Notes: generated from the letters alone by a model not told the origin. Counted from the stretch's first letter, positions 7,740-16,553 are shown. The stretch is 64,000 nucleotides of DNA from an uncultured Pelagibacteraceae bacterium (GCA_902582345.1 CACHRU010000001.1:1-64000); one strand, 5' to 3'. Program-made: numbers and translations.

Positions 7740-9032
7740 TTAGTCTCTGATACCGTAAGCTATAACACCAACTTCTGCTTTGTCGGTTCCTAGTCTTTCA
7801 GCTTCTTTACTAATTCTTAATCCAATTGTAGCCTTAATAGCTTGGAAAACGATTAGTGAGACTACAAATACAAACACTACAACTGAAATTGTTCCAAGGA
7901 ACTGAGCTCCAAAAGTAACATCTCCATTTGTTAGTGGCACTGCTAATGTACCCCATACACCAGCTACTAAGTGTGCTGGGATGGCTCCAACTACGTCGTC
8001 AATTTTTAATTTAAACAATAGTTTTGTTGAGAAGTACATTAATACTCCTGCTATTGCTCCAATAAAGATTGCAGCCAACGGACTTGGTGTTAATGGTTCT
8101 GCCGTAATACCTACTAAACCAGCTATAGCACCGTTAAGCATCATTACCACATCAGTTTTACCACCAATTAATCTAGATACAGTCGCAGCAGCTAAAACAC
8201 CACCACCTGCAGCTAAGTTTGTATTGATATAAATTGTTGCAACTGAAGACACATCTTCCAGTGTTCCAGCAGCTAATTGCGATCCACCGTTAAATCCAAA
8301 CCAACCTAACCAAAGTATGAATACTCCTAGAGTTGCTAATGGAATTGATGATGCAGCAAATGGTGCCATTGGTTTAGCCTCGCCTTTTGATCCAAATCTT
8401 CCAGTTCTAGCACCGAGCACGATTGCACCTGCAAGAGCTGCTGCTCCTCCAGCGGCATGTACTAATGTCGAACCAGCAAAATCTGAAAATCCAGCTACTG
8501 ATAACCAACCACCGCCCCACTGCCAACCCATTGATATTGGATAAATTATTCCAGTAAGAATTGCGGCAAATAAGAAGAATGGCCAAATCTTAATTCTTTC
8601 AGCTAAAGTTCCAGAAACAATAGACATTGTAGTTGCACAAAACACCATTTGAAAAAACCAATCTGATCCATCAGAATAACCTGTATCAATACTTGATGCA
8701 TCACTCCATGGCGTGAACGATCCTATGTAACCACCTTCTGGGATACCGTAAGCTAAATTGTAACCAACCAACCAGAACATTACTCCGGCGATTGAATAAA
8801 GACCTATATTTTTTGCACAGATTGCGGATACAGATTTTGATGTTACTAATCCTGACTCTAACATAGCAAATCCTGCAGCCATCCACATAACTAAGAAACC
8901 TGACATTAAAAATAATAGGGTATTAAAAATATATTGAACTTCCGCGGACACAGTTGTTTCAGCATAACCTAAACCTGCGAAGCCAAAATACAACGCTGTA
9001 CCTGCAAAAAAATAACTAATAATTTTTTTCAT
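7740..9032 (-). CDS. amt: Ammonium transporter Amt (copy 2)
   Basis: 430 residues, similar to copy 1 along the whole length, with cleavable N-terminal helix (ends YAET) and the same core: H192 in GSTLVHAAGGAAALAG, H354 in GAIPAHLVAG, FFQMVF and GWFGFNG. A good RBS (AAGGGAG) precedes the ATG at 9032. The two copies differ most in helices near the periplasmic vestibule, for example THLAGAAG against TNLAAGGG. Different affinity or regulation is a natural guess but cannot be shown here. Confidence 0.96.
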   Translation of the reverse strand: MKKIISYFFAGTALYFGFAGLGYAETTVSAEVQYIFNTLLFLMSGFLVMWMAAGFAMLESGLVTSKSVSAICAKNIGLYSIAGVMFWLVGYNLAYGIPEGGYIGSFTPWSDASSIDTGYSDGSDWFFQMVFCATTMSIVSGTLAERIKIWPFFLFAAILTGIIYPISMGWQWGGGWLSVAGFSDFAGSTLVHAAGGAAALAGAIVLGARTGRFGSKGEAKPMAPFAASSIPLATLGVFILWLGWFGFNGGSQLAAGTLEDVSSVATIYINTNLAAGGGVLAAATVSRLIGGKTDVVMMLNGAIAGLVGITAEPLTPSPLAAIFIGAIAGVLMYFSTKLLFKLKIDDVVGAIPAHLVAGVWGTLAVPLTNGDVTFGAQFLGTISVVVFVFVVSLIVFQAIKATIGLRISKEAERLGTDKAEVGVIAYGIRD

Positions 9033-9109
9033 ATAAACTCCCTTGTTGTTTTTTTTCGACTTATAGAAGTTTGATGAAAAAATAGAACTGATTTGTGATA
9101 AATTTAGCT

Positions 9110-9124
9110 ATGCACTTTTTGCAT
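9110..9124. promoter_or_regulatory. Palindrome in the amt leader, possible operator
   Basis: ATGCA-N5-TGCAT lies 78 bases upstream of the amt copy 2 start. The TGCA half-sites recall NtrC-type sites, but the spacing (N5) is shorter than the classical one. It may be chance in AT-rich DNA. A further hairpin (9137-9147 with 9164-9174, 11 bp) follows near the end of the HU gene and lacks a T run. Confidence 0.25.
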
Positions 9125-9180
9125 GCACTTATGGGTTTTTACAGCTCCTATTGCTTTAAATAAGAGCTGTAAAATAATGC

Positions 9181-9456
9181 TTATTTATTAAACATTTCTT
9201 TCAAGCTTTTAGCTGGTAAAAACTTTACTTTTTGAGACGCAGCAATTTGAATTGACTCACCCGTTCGTGGGTTACGACCAACTCTAGCTTTTCTCTTAGC
9301 TACTTTATAAGTCCCAAATCCAGCAATTTTAACTGTCTCATCGTTCTTCAACTCATTAAGAATTATTGTTGTAATAGAGTCAAAAGTACGTTCAGCATCA
9401 GCCTTACTCTGACCCAATGTGGACGATATTTTAGCTACTAATTGTTTTTTGTTCAT
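9181..9456 (-). CDS. hup: HU-family DNA-binding protein
   Basis: 91 residues with the complete HU/IHF fold: two N-terminal helices, the signature GFGTYKVAKRKARVGRNPRTG with the intercalating-proline arm RNPRTG at 61-66, and the C-terminal helix SLKEMF. It starts MNKKQLVAKI, typical of HU rather than IHF. It bends and compacts DNA as a dimer. It is a stand-alone gene between amt and rseP, with gaps of 148 and 143 bases on either side, as expected for a separately expressed abundant protein. Confidence 0.96.
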   Translation of the reverse strand: MNKKQLVAKISSTLGQSKADAERTFDSITTIILNELKNDETVKIAGFGTYKVAKRKARVGRNPRTGESIQIAASQKVKFLPAKSLKEMFNK

Positions 9457-9599
9457 TTTGCCCCTTCTTGTTATTTACAATTTCTACAATAAGTAAGGAA
9501 AATCAACATTTTTTTTAGTGTTTATAATAAATATTAACACAATATATTGTACCTTAAAAAGTGTTGATTTTACTTGCTTTTTTGCAATATAAAATTGGC

Positions 9600-10715
9600 T
9601 TAAAATAAGCCCAAATCTTTTAAATCATTAAATGTTGTAAAAAACATTAAAGAAAACAACAAAAATAACCCGATTCGAAAAAAACCTTCCTGCGTTTTTT
9701 GCTTTAAAGGACGACCTAGAATTTTTTCTATAAGATAAAACATTAAATGTCCTCCGTCTAAAAGTGGTATTGGAAATAAATTAATTAAGCCAAGACTAAT
9801 TGAAATATAAGCCATAATACTCATAAAAGCTAATATTCCATGCTGGCTAACTTGGCCAGTAATTTTCGCTATTCTAATTGGACCTCCTAATTGAGAGGTA
9901 TCTCCCTTGCCTTTAAACATGGAAATAATAAATTCGAAAGAAGTCTTTGTTACAAACCAAGTTTCTTTTGTAGCAAAATAAATAGATTTTGCGGGACCTA
10001 ATTTTCTTTTTTCAAATTCTTCATTAAGAGGTGATAATTTAACACCAATTATTTTTCTTTTTGCTTTATTACCTAAAGAGTCTGTCGAATCTATGGTTTT
10101 AGGTTTCAAAACAAAATCTATTTTTTGATCATTTCTTAAAACAGTTATTAATAGATCATCTTTTGATGACGAGTTAATAATTGTTGAAACCTCAAGTATA
10201 CTATATATTTTTTTTCCATTTATATGAGTAATTTGATCATCTTTTTTAATTCCAGATTGAAAAGCTGGGGTATCTTTTTGGACATCCGCTATTTTCGCTG
10301 GGGTAAAATCCTTACCAGAAAACATATAGATAAAGGTAAAAATTACAATCGCTAAAAGAAAATTTGCCAAAGGCCCACCTGCTACTATCAGGGATCGTTG
10401 ATAAAGAGGTTTTACTACAAATAGTTTTCTTTGATCTTCTAAATTATATTTTTGAAGTAATTCTTTTTGTTCAGATTCTGAAAAAACATTTCTATCACCA
10501 AAAAACTTTACATAGCCGCCTAAAGGTATGAGGCAAAATTTCCACCTGGTTCCGCTTTTGTCATTAAAACCAAAAATTTCTTTTCCGAATCCTATTGAAA
10601 AATCTGTTACTCCAACACCGTATCTTTTAGCAAAATAATAATGACCGTACTCATGAACAAAAACAACGACTGTCAGTAGAATTAAAAAAGGTATTACAAA
10701 ATTTAAAATTTCCAT
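9600..10715 (-). CDS. rseP: Site-2 protease RseP (zinc metalloprotease)
   Basis: 371 residues. HEYGH at 21-25 in the first membrane helix supplies the zinc histidines and glutamate; LLDGGH at 318-323 supplies the third ligand. Between lie the second membrane helix, one PDZ domain (about 140-210) and the GGPIRI region. The family cuts membrane-bound anti-sigma factors and signal-peptide remnants. Its first 13 bases overlap the end of the LysR gene, so it is read from the folE-acuI-lysR transcript, not the usual dxr-rseP-bamA context. Confidence 0.95.
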   Translation of the reverse strand: MEILNFVIPFLILLTVVVFVHEYGHYYFAKRYGVGVTDFSIGFGKEIFGFNDKSGTRWKFCLIPLGGYVKFFGDRNVFSESEQKELLQKYNLEDQRKLFVVKPLYQRSLIVAGGPLANFLLAIVIFTFIYMFSGKDFTPAKIADVQKDTPAFQSGIKKDDQITHINGKKIYSILEVSTIINSSSKDDLLITVLRNDQKIDFVLKPKTIDSTDSLGNKAKRKIIGVKLSPLNEEFEKRKLGPAKSIYFATKETWFVTKTSFEFIISMFKGKGDTSQLGGPIRIAKITGQVSQHGILAFMSIMAYISISLGLINLFPIPLLDGGHLMFYLIEKILGRPLKQKTQEGFFRIGLFLLFSLMFFTTFNDLKDLGLF

Positions 10716-11593
10716 TCATTCACCTTGCTAAATATAAAATTTCTAAATGCAGTAACTCTTGCTACATTTTTTAGTGACTGTGGGTAGACAAAGTGAGTTT
10801 CAGTTTGGGGTCCGGACTCATTTGGTAATACTTTTGTTATGTTAGGTAAGTTAAATGCAATATAATCCGGTAATGCAGCTAAACCTACTCCACTTTGAAC
10901 AGCTAAGAGCAATCCATAAACACTGTTAACTTTCATTACAGGTTTTCTTTTTTTATTATCTTTAACTCCAAGTTTGAGAGCCCAATCAGGATTAAAAACT
11001 GGTGAAGGCGCACCTCTACCATATGTAATAAATTTATGTTTATTTAAATCATTTAAATTTTTCGGGTATCCATTTTTTTCAAGATAAGTATTCGCACCAT
11101 AAATATGATAATTAAAATTAACAAATTTTTTCTGAATGTAGTTTAATTGTTTCGGTCGCCTCATCCAAATCCCAATATCTGCTTGTCTGGTACTTAAATC
11201 TAATTCTTTATCATCAAATATTAATTCTACTTCAATATTTGGATGTAAAGACATGAATTCTTGTATTCTAGGTGTTAACCATGTGGTACCAAAACTCACT
11301 ACTGTTGTAACTGCTATTTTTCCGTTTAATTTGTCTTTTTCTTCGCTTAAATTAGACTCGACATCTTTTAACTTGGTTATTACTTCGTGAGCTGTTTTAA
11401 ATAAGTATTTTCCATTATCTGTTAAAGCTAACCCTCTTGCATGACGCTCAAAAAGTTTAATTTTAAGCTCATTTTCAAGTGATTGTATTTGTCTGCTTAT
11501 AGCTGATTGACTTAAATTTAGTATAGTTGAGGCTTTTGTGAAGCTTGATGCCTCTGCTACAGTATGAAATATTTTTAATTTATCCCAATCCAT
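10703..11593 (-). CDS. LysR-family transcriptional regulator
   Basis: 296 residues. The N-terminal winged helix-turn-helix is clear: LKIFHTVAEASSFTKAS, then LNLSQSAISRQI and ELKIKLFERHARGLALTDNG. The rest is the periplasmic-binding-like effector domain. It lies 15 bases after acuI on the same strand and overlaps rseP, an unusual position for a LysR gene, which is usually divergent from its target. Its effector and targets are unknown. With so few regulators in such a genome, targets elsewhere are likely. Confidence 0.93.
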   Translation of the reverse strand: MDWDKLKIFHTVAEASSFTKASTILNLSQSAISRQIQSLENELKIKLFERHARGLALTDNGKYLFKTAHEVITKLKDVESNLSEEKDKLNGKIAVTTVVSFGTTWLTPRIQEFMSLHPNIEVELIFDDKELDLSTRQADIGIWMRRPKQLNYIQKKFVNFNYHIYGANTYLEKNGYPKNLNDLNKHKFITYGRGAPSPVFNPDWALKLGVKDNKKRKPVMKVNSVYGLLLAVQSGVGLAALPDYIAFNLPNITKVLPNESGPQTETHFVYPQSLKNVARVTAFRNFIFSKVNEWKF

Positions 11594-11608
11594 TAAAATA
11601 ATTATAGA

Positions 11609-12610
11609 TTATTTGTTAGGATTTACTATAGCCCTTCCAAAAAACTTACCCTCTAAAAGCTTTGGATACGTGTCTAAAAGTTCAGCAAAAGATAGATCTT
11701 TCGTAAGAGACTCTAATTTATTAAAATCTATTAGTTTTTCCGCTTCGTTCCACAAAAACTCTCTTCTTTTAATAGATGCACCCGATGAGTCTATTCCCCA
11801 AAGTTTAACTCCTCTTATAATAAATGGCATAACAGTTGTATTAATTTTAATTCCACCAGCATTTCCACATGAAGCAACAATTCCGTTGGGTTTAACTTGT
11901 GCTAAAATTTTTGTAAGTGGTAATCCTCCTACAGTGTCTACTACTCCATCCCAAGTACCTTTTTCTAATAATTTACTTTCCCCTTCAAAATCTTTCCTAT
12001 CAATTATATTTTTTGCCCCAAGATTTTTAAGATAATCATTTTTATCTTTTTTTCCCGTGACTGCATGTACATCATATCCCATTTTAGATAAAATCATAAC
12101 AGCGATACTTCCAACCCCGCCAGTTGCTCCGGTAACTAGGACATCTTTAACTTTTTCCCCTAGCAAAAGTTCCTCCTTAGCTTTAATTGCAAATGAACAT
12201 TGCAAAGCTGTGAAACCTGCTGTTCCTAACATCATCGACTTTTTGGAATCTATATTTTTAGGATTTTTTATTAAAAAATTTGAGTCTACATTTGCATACT
12301 CTGAGAACCCTCCATAAAATATTTCACCGACTCTAAATCCAGTGCAAATAATATTTTCATCTTTCTTAAATCTCTCATCTTTACTCTCAATAACTTTTCC
12401 AGAAAAATCAATTCCAGGGACAAAAGGAAATTTTCTTACTATTCTTCCTCCATCTTTTAAAATCATTGCATCTTTATAATTTAAGCTTGAATAGTCTATT
12501 TTTACTAAAACGTTTCCGTCTTTTAAATCAGCTTTGTAAATTTCTCTTATTTCCCTCGAAAATTTTTCATTCTGATTATCTATGACAATTGCTTTAAATT
12601 TTTCAGACAT
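11609..12610 (-). CDS. acuI: Acrylyl-CoA reductase (AcuI/YhdH-type MDR)
   Basis: 333 residues of the zinc-free medium-chain dehydrogenase/reductase family. Typical features: SSLNYKDAM, FPFVPGIDFSG, the Rossmann motif GATGGVGSIAV near residue 160, and CGNAGG. The pattern is that of YhdH/AcuI, which reduces acryloyl-CoA to propionyl-CoA with NADPH. In marine bacteria this detoxifies acrylate from DMSP cleavage. The start overlaps the folE stop by one base. No DMSP lyase is in this window, so the exact substrate is inferred; a generic quinone reductase is the alternative. Confidence 0.85.
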   Translation of the reverse strand: MSEKFKAIVIDNQNEKFSREIREIYKADLKDGNVLVKIDYSSLNYKDAMILKDGGRIVRKFPFVPGIDFSGKVIESKDERFKKDENIICTGFRVGEIFYGGFSEYANVDSNFLIKNPKNIDSKKSMMLGTAGFTALQCSFAIKAKEELLLGEKVKDVLVTGATGGVGSIAVMILSKMGYDVHAVTGKKDKNDYLKNLGAKNIIDRKDFEGESKLLEKGTWDGVVDTVGGLPLTKILAQVKPNGIVASCGNAGGIKINTTVMPFIIRGVKLWGIDSSGASIKRREFLWNEAEKLIDFNKLESLTKDLSFAELLDTYPKLLEGKFFGRAIVNPNK

Positions 12611-13242
12611 TATTTCCCTATATGCTTCAAGTATCTGTTTTGAAGTGAGAGATCATCTTTAAAAGACCCAAGAAAATAGTTTGTTAAGGTTGTTGCTTTC
12701 TCTTTCTTTATTCCACGCATTGTCATACATTGATGAGCTGCATCTATAGTAACAGCTACCCCTTTTGCTTCTAACCCATTCATTAAGGTTTTTGCAATCT
12801 GCATGTTTAGCCTTTCCTGAGTTTGAAGTCTTTTAGAAAATACCTCTACTGTCCTTGCAAGTTTACTTAGTCCTACAACTTTTTTGTTTGGTATATAAGC
12901 AACATGTACCACTCCAATAATAGGAGCCATATGATGTTCACAATGGCTTTGTAATGAAATATTCTTTTCAATAACCATATCATCATATCCATCGACATCA
13001 CCGAAAGTTTTATTTAACTCTTTTATTGGATCTTGATTATATCCATTGAAATATTCTTTAAATGCCTTGACTACTCTTTTAGGCGTTTCTCTTAAACCTT
13101 CTCTTGTTGGGTCTTCTCCAATCCATTTTAAAATAGTCTTAAAAGCTTCTTTAGCCTGTTCATCGCTTACTCGGCCTTTTTCTAACTGTGTTTTAGTAAT
13201 ATCTTTAACTAATTTCATAATTGTAGCATTAATATAGGACAT
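12610..13242 (-). CDS. folE: GTP cyclohydrolase I (FolE)
   Basis: 210 residues. Zinc ligands are visible: C101 and H104 in HCEHHMAPIIG, C172 in HQCMTMRG. The helix EDPTREGLRETPKRV and the block GLSKLARTVEVFSKRLQTQERL are classic FolE. It makes 7,8-dihydroneopterin triphosphate, the first step to tetrahydrofolate, the carrier that the glycine cleavage system and the dehydrogenase genes in this window need. An alternative start at M9 (13218) is possible; neither has a clear RBS. It diverges from hisI. Confidence 0.96.
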   Translation of the reverse strand: MSYINATIMKLVKDITKTQLEKGRVSDEQAKEAFKTILKWIGEDPTREGLRETPKRVVKAFKEYFNGYNQDPIKELNKTFGDVDGYDDMVIEKNISLQSHCEHHMAPIIGVVHVAYIPNKKVVGLSKLARTVEVFSKRLQTQERLNMQIAKTLMNGLEAKGVAVTIDAAHQCMTMRGIKKEKATTLTNYFLGSFKDDLSLQNRYLKHIGK

Positions 13243-13293
13243 AAACTGTTATTGCAAATTGCTATTTTGTCTATTTTTCATTATTTTACGCAT

Positions 13294-13761
13294 ATGTTTA
13301 AAAAAAGAGAAAACGTATTTGAAATAGAAGAAGGTAAAATACTGTCTCCTAAATTTGATAAAGATGGTTTAATACCTGTTATAACGACTGATTGCAAAAC
13401 CAATGAAGTTCTCATGCATGGGTTTATGAATGAAGAATCTTTAAAAATAACAATTGAGACTAAGGAGGCTTGTTACTGGAGTAGATCAAGAAAAAGTTTG
13501 TGGCATAAGGGGAAAACTAGCGGTTTTGTTCAAAAGGTAATCGACTTAAGAATTGACGATGATCAAGATGCTCTTTGGATGTCGGTAGACATCGGAAATG
13601 GTGCAAGTTGCCATGTTGGATATAAGTCCTGTTTTTATAGATCGGTTCCTTTAGGCAAAATGGAAAATACTGAAAAAGTACAAATGAGTTTTAAAGAAAA
13701 GAAAAAAAAATTTGATCCTAAAAAAGTTTATAAAAATCAACCTAATCCTACTAAGATTTAA
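13294..13761 (+). CDS. hisI: Phosphoribosyl-AMP cyclohydrolase (HisI)
   Basis: 155 residues from the ATG at 13294 (MFKKRENVFEIEEG); an in-frame ATG at 13252 adds 14 non-conserved residues and is rejected. Core motifs: EVLMHGFMNEESL, YWSRSRKSLWHKGKTSG, and the metal/catalytic block with GASCHVGYKSCFYR. It opens the ring of phosphoribosyl-AMP in step 3 of histidine synthesis. HisE is not fused. The rest of the his operon is not here, though a HisN-like gene lies 1 kb away on the other strand. It abuts the DUF2237 gene with no gap. Confidence 0.95.
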   Translation: MFKKRENVFEIEEGKILSPKFDKDGLIPVITTDCKTNEVLMHGFMNEESLKITIETKEACYWSRSRKSLWHKGKTSGFVQKVIDLRIDDDQDALWMSVDIGNGASCHVGYKSCFYRSVPLGKMENTEKVQMSFKEKKKKFDPKKVYKNQPNPTKI

Positions 13762-14139
13762 ATGTCAAAAAAAAAACAAAAAAATGTTTTTGGTGAACCG
13801 CTGGAAGACTGCTCCGCTGAACCACTAACAGGCTGGTTTAGAGATGGATGTTGTAACACAGATGATAATGACAGAGGTTATCATACTGTTTGCGCAAAAG
13901 TGACGGATGATTTCTTAATCTGGTCTAAAAAAGTTGGAAATGATCTAATTACACCGCATCCTGAATTTGGGTTTCCTGGTCTTAAAAATGGTGACCAATG
14001 GTGTGTGTGTGCTACGTGGTATGCTAGATCTATCGATGAGGGAGTAGCATGTCCAATATATTTAAAAAAAACTAATATTAAAACTCTAAAGCTTATTCCA
14101 ATTGATAAACTTAAAAAGCATGCGTTAGATGTTTACTAA
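13762..14139 (+). CDS. DUF2237 family protein
   Basis: 125 residues with the full family pattern: NVFGEPLEDCS, GWFRDGCCNT, GYHTVCAKVTDDFL, and NPHPEFGFPGLK-like NDLITPHPEFGFPGLK followed by GDQWCVCATWY. Conserved cysteines suggest metal binding or thiol chemistry, but the family has no established function that I know of. It begins immediately after the hisI stop and is followed 2 bases later by a tiny zinc-ribbon ORF, so the three genes are probably one transcript. Confidence 0.88.
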   Translation: MSKKKQKNVFGEPLEDCSAEPLTGWFRDGCCNTDDNDRGYHTVCAKVTDDFLIWSKKVGNDLITPHPEFGFPGLKNGDQWCVCATWYARSIDEGVACPIYLKKTNIKTLKLIPIDKLKKHALDVY

Positions 14140-14141
14140 AT

Positions 14142-14279
14142 ATGAGTGACGATAAAATTTTAGATGAAATCTGTGAGGAGTGTAAAAAAGAGGATTTTTC
14201 TGTAAAAGAAAATTTTATTAAACATGGATACAAAATATGTAATAGCTGCAATCTTTCTAAAACTATTTTTCCGATTTAA
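14142..14279 (+). CDS. Tiny zinc-ribbon protein
   Basis: A 45-residue ORF starts 2 bases after the DUF2237 stop. Two CxxC knuckles, CEEC (11-14) and CNSC (33-36), separated by 18 residues, form a complete zinc-ribbon pattern; the flanks are acidic and lysine-rich. The spacing to the upstream gene and the intact four-cysteine set argue that it is real, despite its size. Its stop overlaps the convergent Yip1-like gene by 4 bases. I know no named family; binding of zinc is inferred from the motif only. Confidence 0.65.
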   Translation: MSDDKILDEICEECKKEDFSVKENFIKHGYKICNSCNLSKTIFPI

Positions 14280-14803
14280 AAATTTTTAAATAAAATCAAA
14301 ATTAAAAAAAGAAGTATAGCTTGAAATATCCAGGCGATAATTACAACACTTAATGCTCTCCACAAAGATTTATAATCTAAAGCAGCGCGTACACCAACTA
14401 CCATACAAGCCAGCATCCAAAATGCAGAACCTATAAAAGTAACTGCCATTAAATCGGGGGTTATACCAAAGACTCTTATTATCCCAGGAGCTGAAGAAAA
14501 ACCAATGGTTCTTAATAATTCACCATGATTACTTTTTGTTTTTGTTTCAGGCAATAATTTAACTCCAACAAAATAAATTATGTAAGCCCAAACATACCAA
14601 CTTATTAACGACATAACAGGCGCTAATAAAAAATTTGATGCACCAAGATGTAGTGCACCTACACCAGCAGCTAAACTTGATATGACTACTACTAATCCAG
14701 CTTGAAAAGTTGCATTTTTGTCATTCTCAACTTCCTCGTATAAGTCTACATCTATTTTAATTGCTCTGTAGACGCGATTTGCAAAGATTTGTATTTTTTT
14801 CAT
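14276..14803 (-). CDS. Yip1-domain-like membrane protein
   Basis: 175 residues with about five transmembrane helices. The N-terminal amphipathic segment RVYRAIKIDVDLYEEVENDK precedes helix 1, then comes YVWAYIIYFVGVKLLP and the block ELLRTIGFSSAPGIIRVFG, which fits bacterial Yip1-domain proteins. The biochemical role of these proteins is unclear. Its start overlaps the stop of the hisN-like gene by one base, so both are likely co-transcribed. Confidence 0.75.
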   Translation of the reverse strand: MKKIQIFANRVYRAIKIDVDLYEEVENDKNATFQAGLVVVISSLAAGVGALHLGASNFLLAPVMSLISWYVWAYIIYFVGVKLLPETKTKSNHGELLRTIGFSSAPGIIRVFGITPDLMAVTFIGSAFWMLACMVVGVRAALDYKSLWRALSVVIIAWIFQAILLFLILILFKNF

Positions 14804-15588
14804 TAAATTCCTCTTAAAATTTCCAAAAGTTTTTTGTGCAGTCCTTTATTAGCACTTGCTAATATATTTCCACCTTGTTCTGGCGATTTATTTTTCCAGG
14901 TTGTTATATTTCCTCCAGCTTTTTTAATGATTGGTATTAATGGAACTATATCATAAGATTTTAAATTAGACTCCATAATTGCATCTATATTTCCCTCAGC
15001 AAGTAAACAATAACTCAAAGCATCTAACTTAATCAAATTTAATCTCGATTTTAATCTTTTTAAGATTTTTTTTTCTATTAACTGTCTATTAGCACCGTGA
15101 AAACTTCCAATTATATTAAGCTTTTTTAAGCTAGTATTTTTTGAAGTTTTTAACAATTTAATTTTTTTTTTAAAAAAAACATAAGATTTTTTATGATCAT
15201 TTAAATAGAATTTTTTTAATAAAGGAAAATTTGCTAATCCAATTATTGACTCTTTTTTATACGACAATCCTATCAAATTAGACCAGGTAGATCCTCCAAC
15301 TAAAAAAACTTTTGTTCCGTCAATTGGATCTATTATCCATTCAAAATAATTTTTTGATATCTTTTTTTTTAATTCTTCCCCGGAAATACCATCGTTTGGA
15401 AATTTTTTATTTATTAATGATCTAATAAACTTTTCAAAATCTTTATCAAAATTTGTGACTGGATTAAACTCTCTATGTTCTGAGGGTTTAAATGCTATTT
15501 CAATTTTCTTTTTTGATTTTAATTCATAAAACCTATTTAATTTTTGGGGCAAATTTTTAAGAAAATTAAATACTTTAATATGTTTCAT
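14803..15588 (-). CDS. hisN: Histidinol-phosphatase-like inositol monophosphatase family protein
   Basis: 261 residues, IMPase fold. Metal site: E71 in SGEE, D87 and D90 in IDPIDGT, D213 in SYDIVPLIPIIKKAGG. The sequence after DPIDGTK (VFLVGGSTWSNLIGL) and the late AYD-equivalent SYDIVPL resemble HisN-type histidinol-phosphate phosphatases more than CysQ or SuhB. With hisI nearby, a role in histidine synthesis is reasonable. A generic inositol-phosphatase function cannot be excluded. Confidence 0.78.
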   Translation of the reverse strand: MKHIKVFNFLKNLPQKLNRFYELKSKKKIEIAFKPSEHREFNPVTNFDKDFEKFIRSLINKKFPNDGISGEELKKKISKNYFEWIIDPIDGTKVFLVGGSTWSNLIGLSYKKESIIGLANFPLLKKFYLNDHKKSYVFFKKKIKLLKTSKNTSLKKLNIIGSFHGANRQLIEKKILKRLKSRLNLIKLDALSYCLLAEGNIDAIMESNLKSYDIVPLIPIIKKAGGNITTWKNKSPEQGGNILASANKGLHKKLLEILRGI

Positions 15589-15615
15589 AAGTCTGTATAA
15601 CTTAATTAATTAAGT

Positions 15616-16089
15616 ATGAAAATTAATAAAAATTTTGATCCAATTTTATCAGGTTTTTCAGCGGCTATAGTCATTGGTGTACTATCGTATATAACTTTAA
15701 ATACTAATGCTGGTGTTTGGCTGTTGCTTTCTTTTGGTGCAAGTACTTTTCTAGTATTTGTTCTTTATGATTCAGAGCCAGCCCAACCAAAAAATATATT
15801 CTTTGGTCATTTGATCTCAATTTTAGTGGGAATTTTATTCAATGAGTTATTCGGGATTTCATTTTTAACACTTGGAGTGTCAGTTGGTGTTGCAGTTAGT
15901 TTAATGGTTTATTTTAAAGTAATGCATCCTCCAGCAGCTTCTAATCCTTTGGTTGCTCTTTTTTCAGATATGTCTTATGAGACAATAATTTTTCCCGTTG
16001 TTGTGGGAACTTTAACTATAATTATATTTGCTATTTTTCTAAACAGAATTGTTTTAAAAAGAAAATACCCAAAACGTAAAATTTTTTAA
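15616..16089 (+). CDS. HPP family membrane protein
   Basis: 157 residues, about four transmembrane helices. The characteristic run SFGASTFLVF...SEPAQPKNIFFGH followed by VMHPPAASNPLVAL contains the HPP motif (MHPPAA) that names the family. Cyanobacterial and plastid members transport nitrite. Here the substrate is unknown, though a nitrogen role would fit the two ammonium transporters in the window (inference). Its end overlaps the convergent tspO gene by 4 bases. Confidence 0.88.
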   Translation: MKINKNFDPILSGFSAAIVIGVLSYITLNTNAGVWLLLSFGASTFLVFVLYDSEPAQPKNIFFGHLISILVGILFNELFGISFLTLGVSVGVAVSLMVYFKVMHPPAASNPLVALFSDMSYETIIFPVVVGTLTIIIFAIFLNRIVLKRKYPKRKIF

Positions 16090-16553
16090 AAATTTAAGAA
16101 AAATATTCCAGTGTTCAATACCAGCGCAAAAGAACTCCAAAGAAAATAAGGAATCATTAAATAAAAACTTATTTTATCTTTTTTGAAATAAATATTTAAA
16201 AGGACAATGATAAAAAATAAAATAACTAATAAATCAATTAAAGCTATACCAATCAGGTGAAAACCAAAAAAAAATATACTCCACAGTGCGTTAAAAAATA
16301 AATGAAAAAAATAAATTTTTAGTATTTTTTTATCATAATAATTCACCCATATCCTCCATATCGCAATTGACATTAGCAAATATAATGTTGACCATATTGG
16401 ACCGAAAACCCAACTAGGTGGATTAAAAGATGGCACAATAATACTAGAGTACCATGGCTCTTTAAATATTGATGTAACAATACCACCAATAAATGATGCG
16501 CTAAAAGTTATAATTAATATTATAAAGAAAGATAAATATTTATTCTTAGACAT
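16086..16553 (-). CDS. tspO: TspO/MBR family protein
   Basis: 155 residues from the ATG at 16553 (MSKNKYLSFF), chosen over an upstream ATG at 16589 that would run into the divergent SDR gene. Five membrane helices and the family motifs WYSSIIVPSFNPPSWVFGPIW and FHLFFNALWSIFFF are present. TspO proteins bind tetrapyrroles and act in photo-oxidative stress responses. The genes on either side (HPP, SDR) do not define its role. Confidence 0.92.
   Translation of the reverse strand: MSKNKYLSFFIILIITFSASFIGGIVTSIFKEPWYSSIIVPSFNPPSWVFGPIWSTLYLLMSIAIWRIWVNYYDKKILKIYFFHLFFNALWSIFFFGFHLIGIALIDLLVILFFIIVLLNIYFKKDKISFYLMIPYFLWSSFALVLNTGIFFLNF

Noticed and set aside
10703-12610. LysR gene as the dedicated regulator of acuI
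   Set aside because: It lies downstream on the same strand rather than divergent, and no LysR-type T-N11-A site is evident before folE; only an unspecified regulator is claimed.
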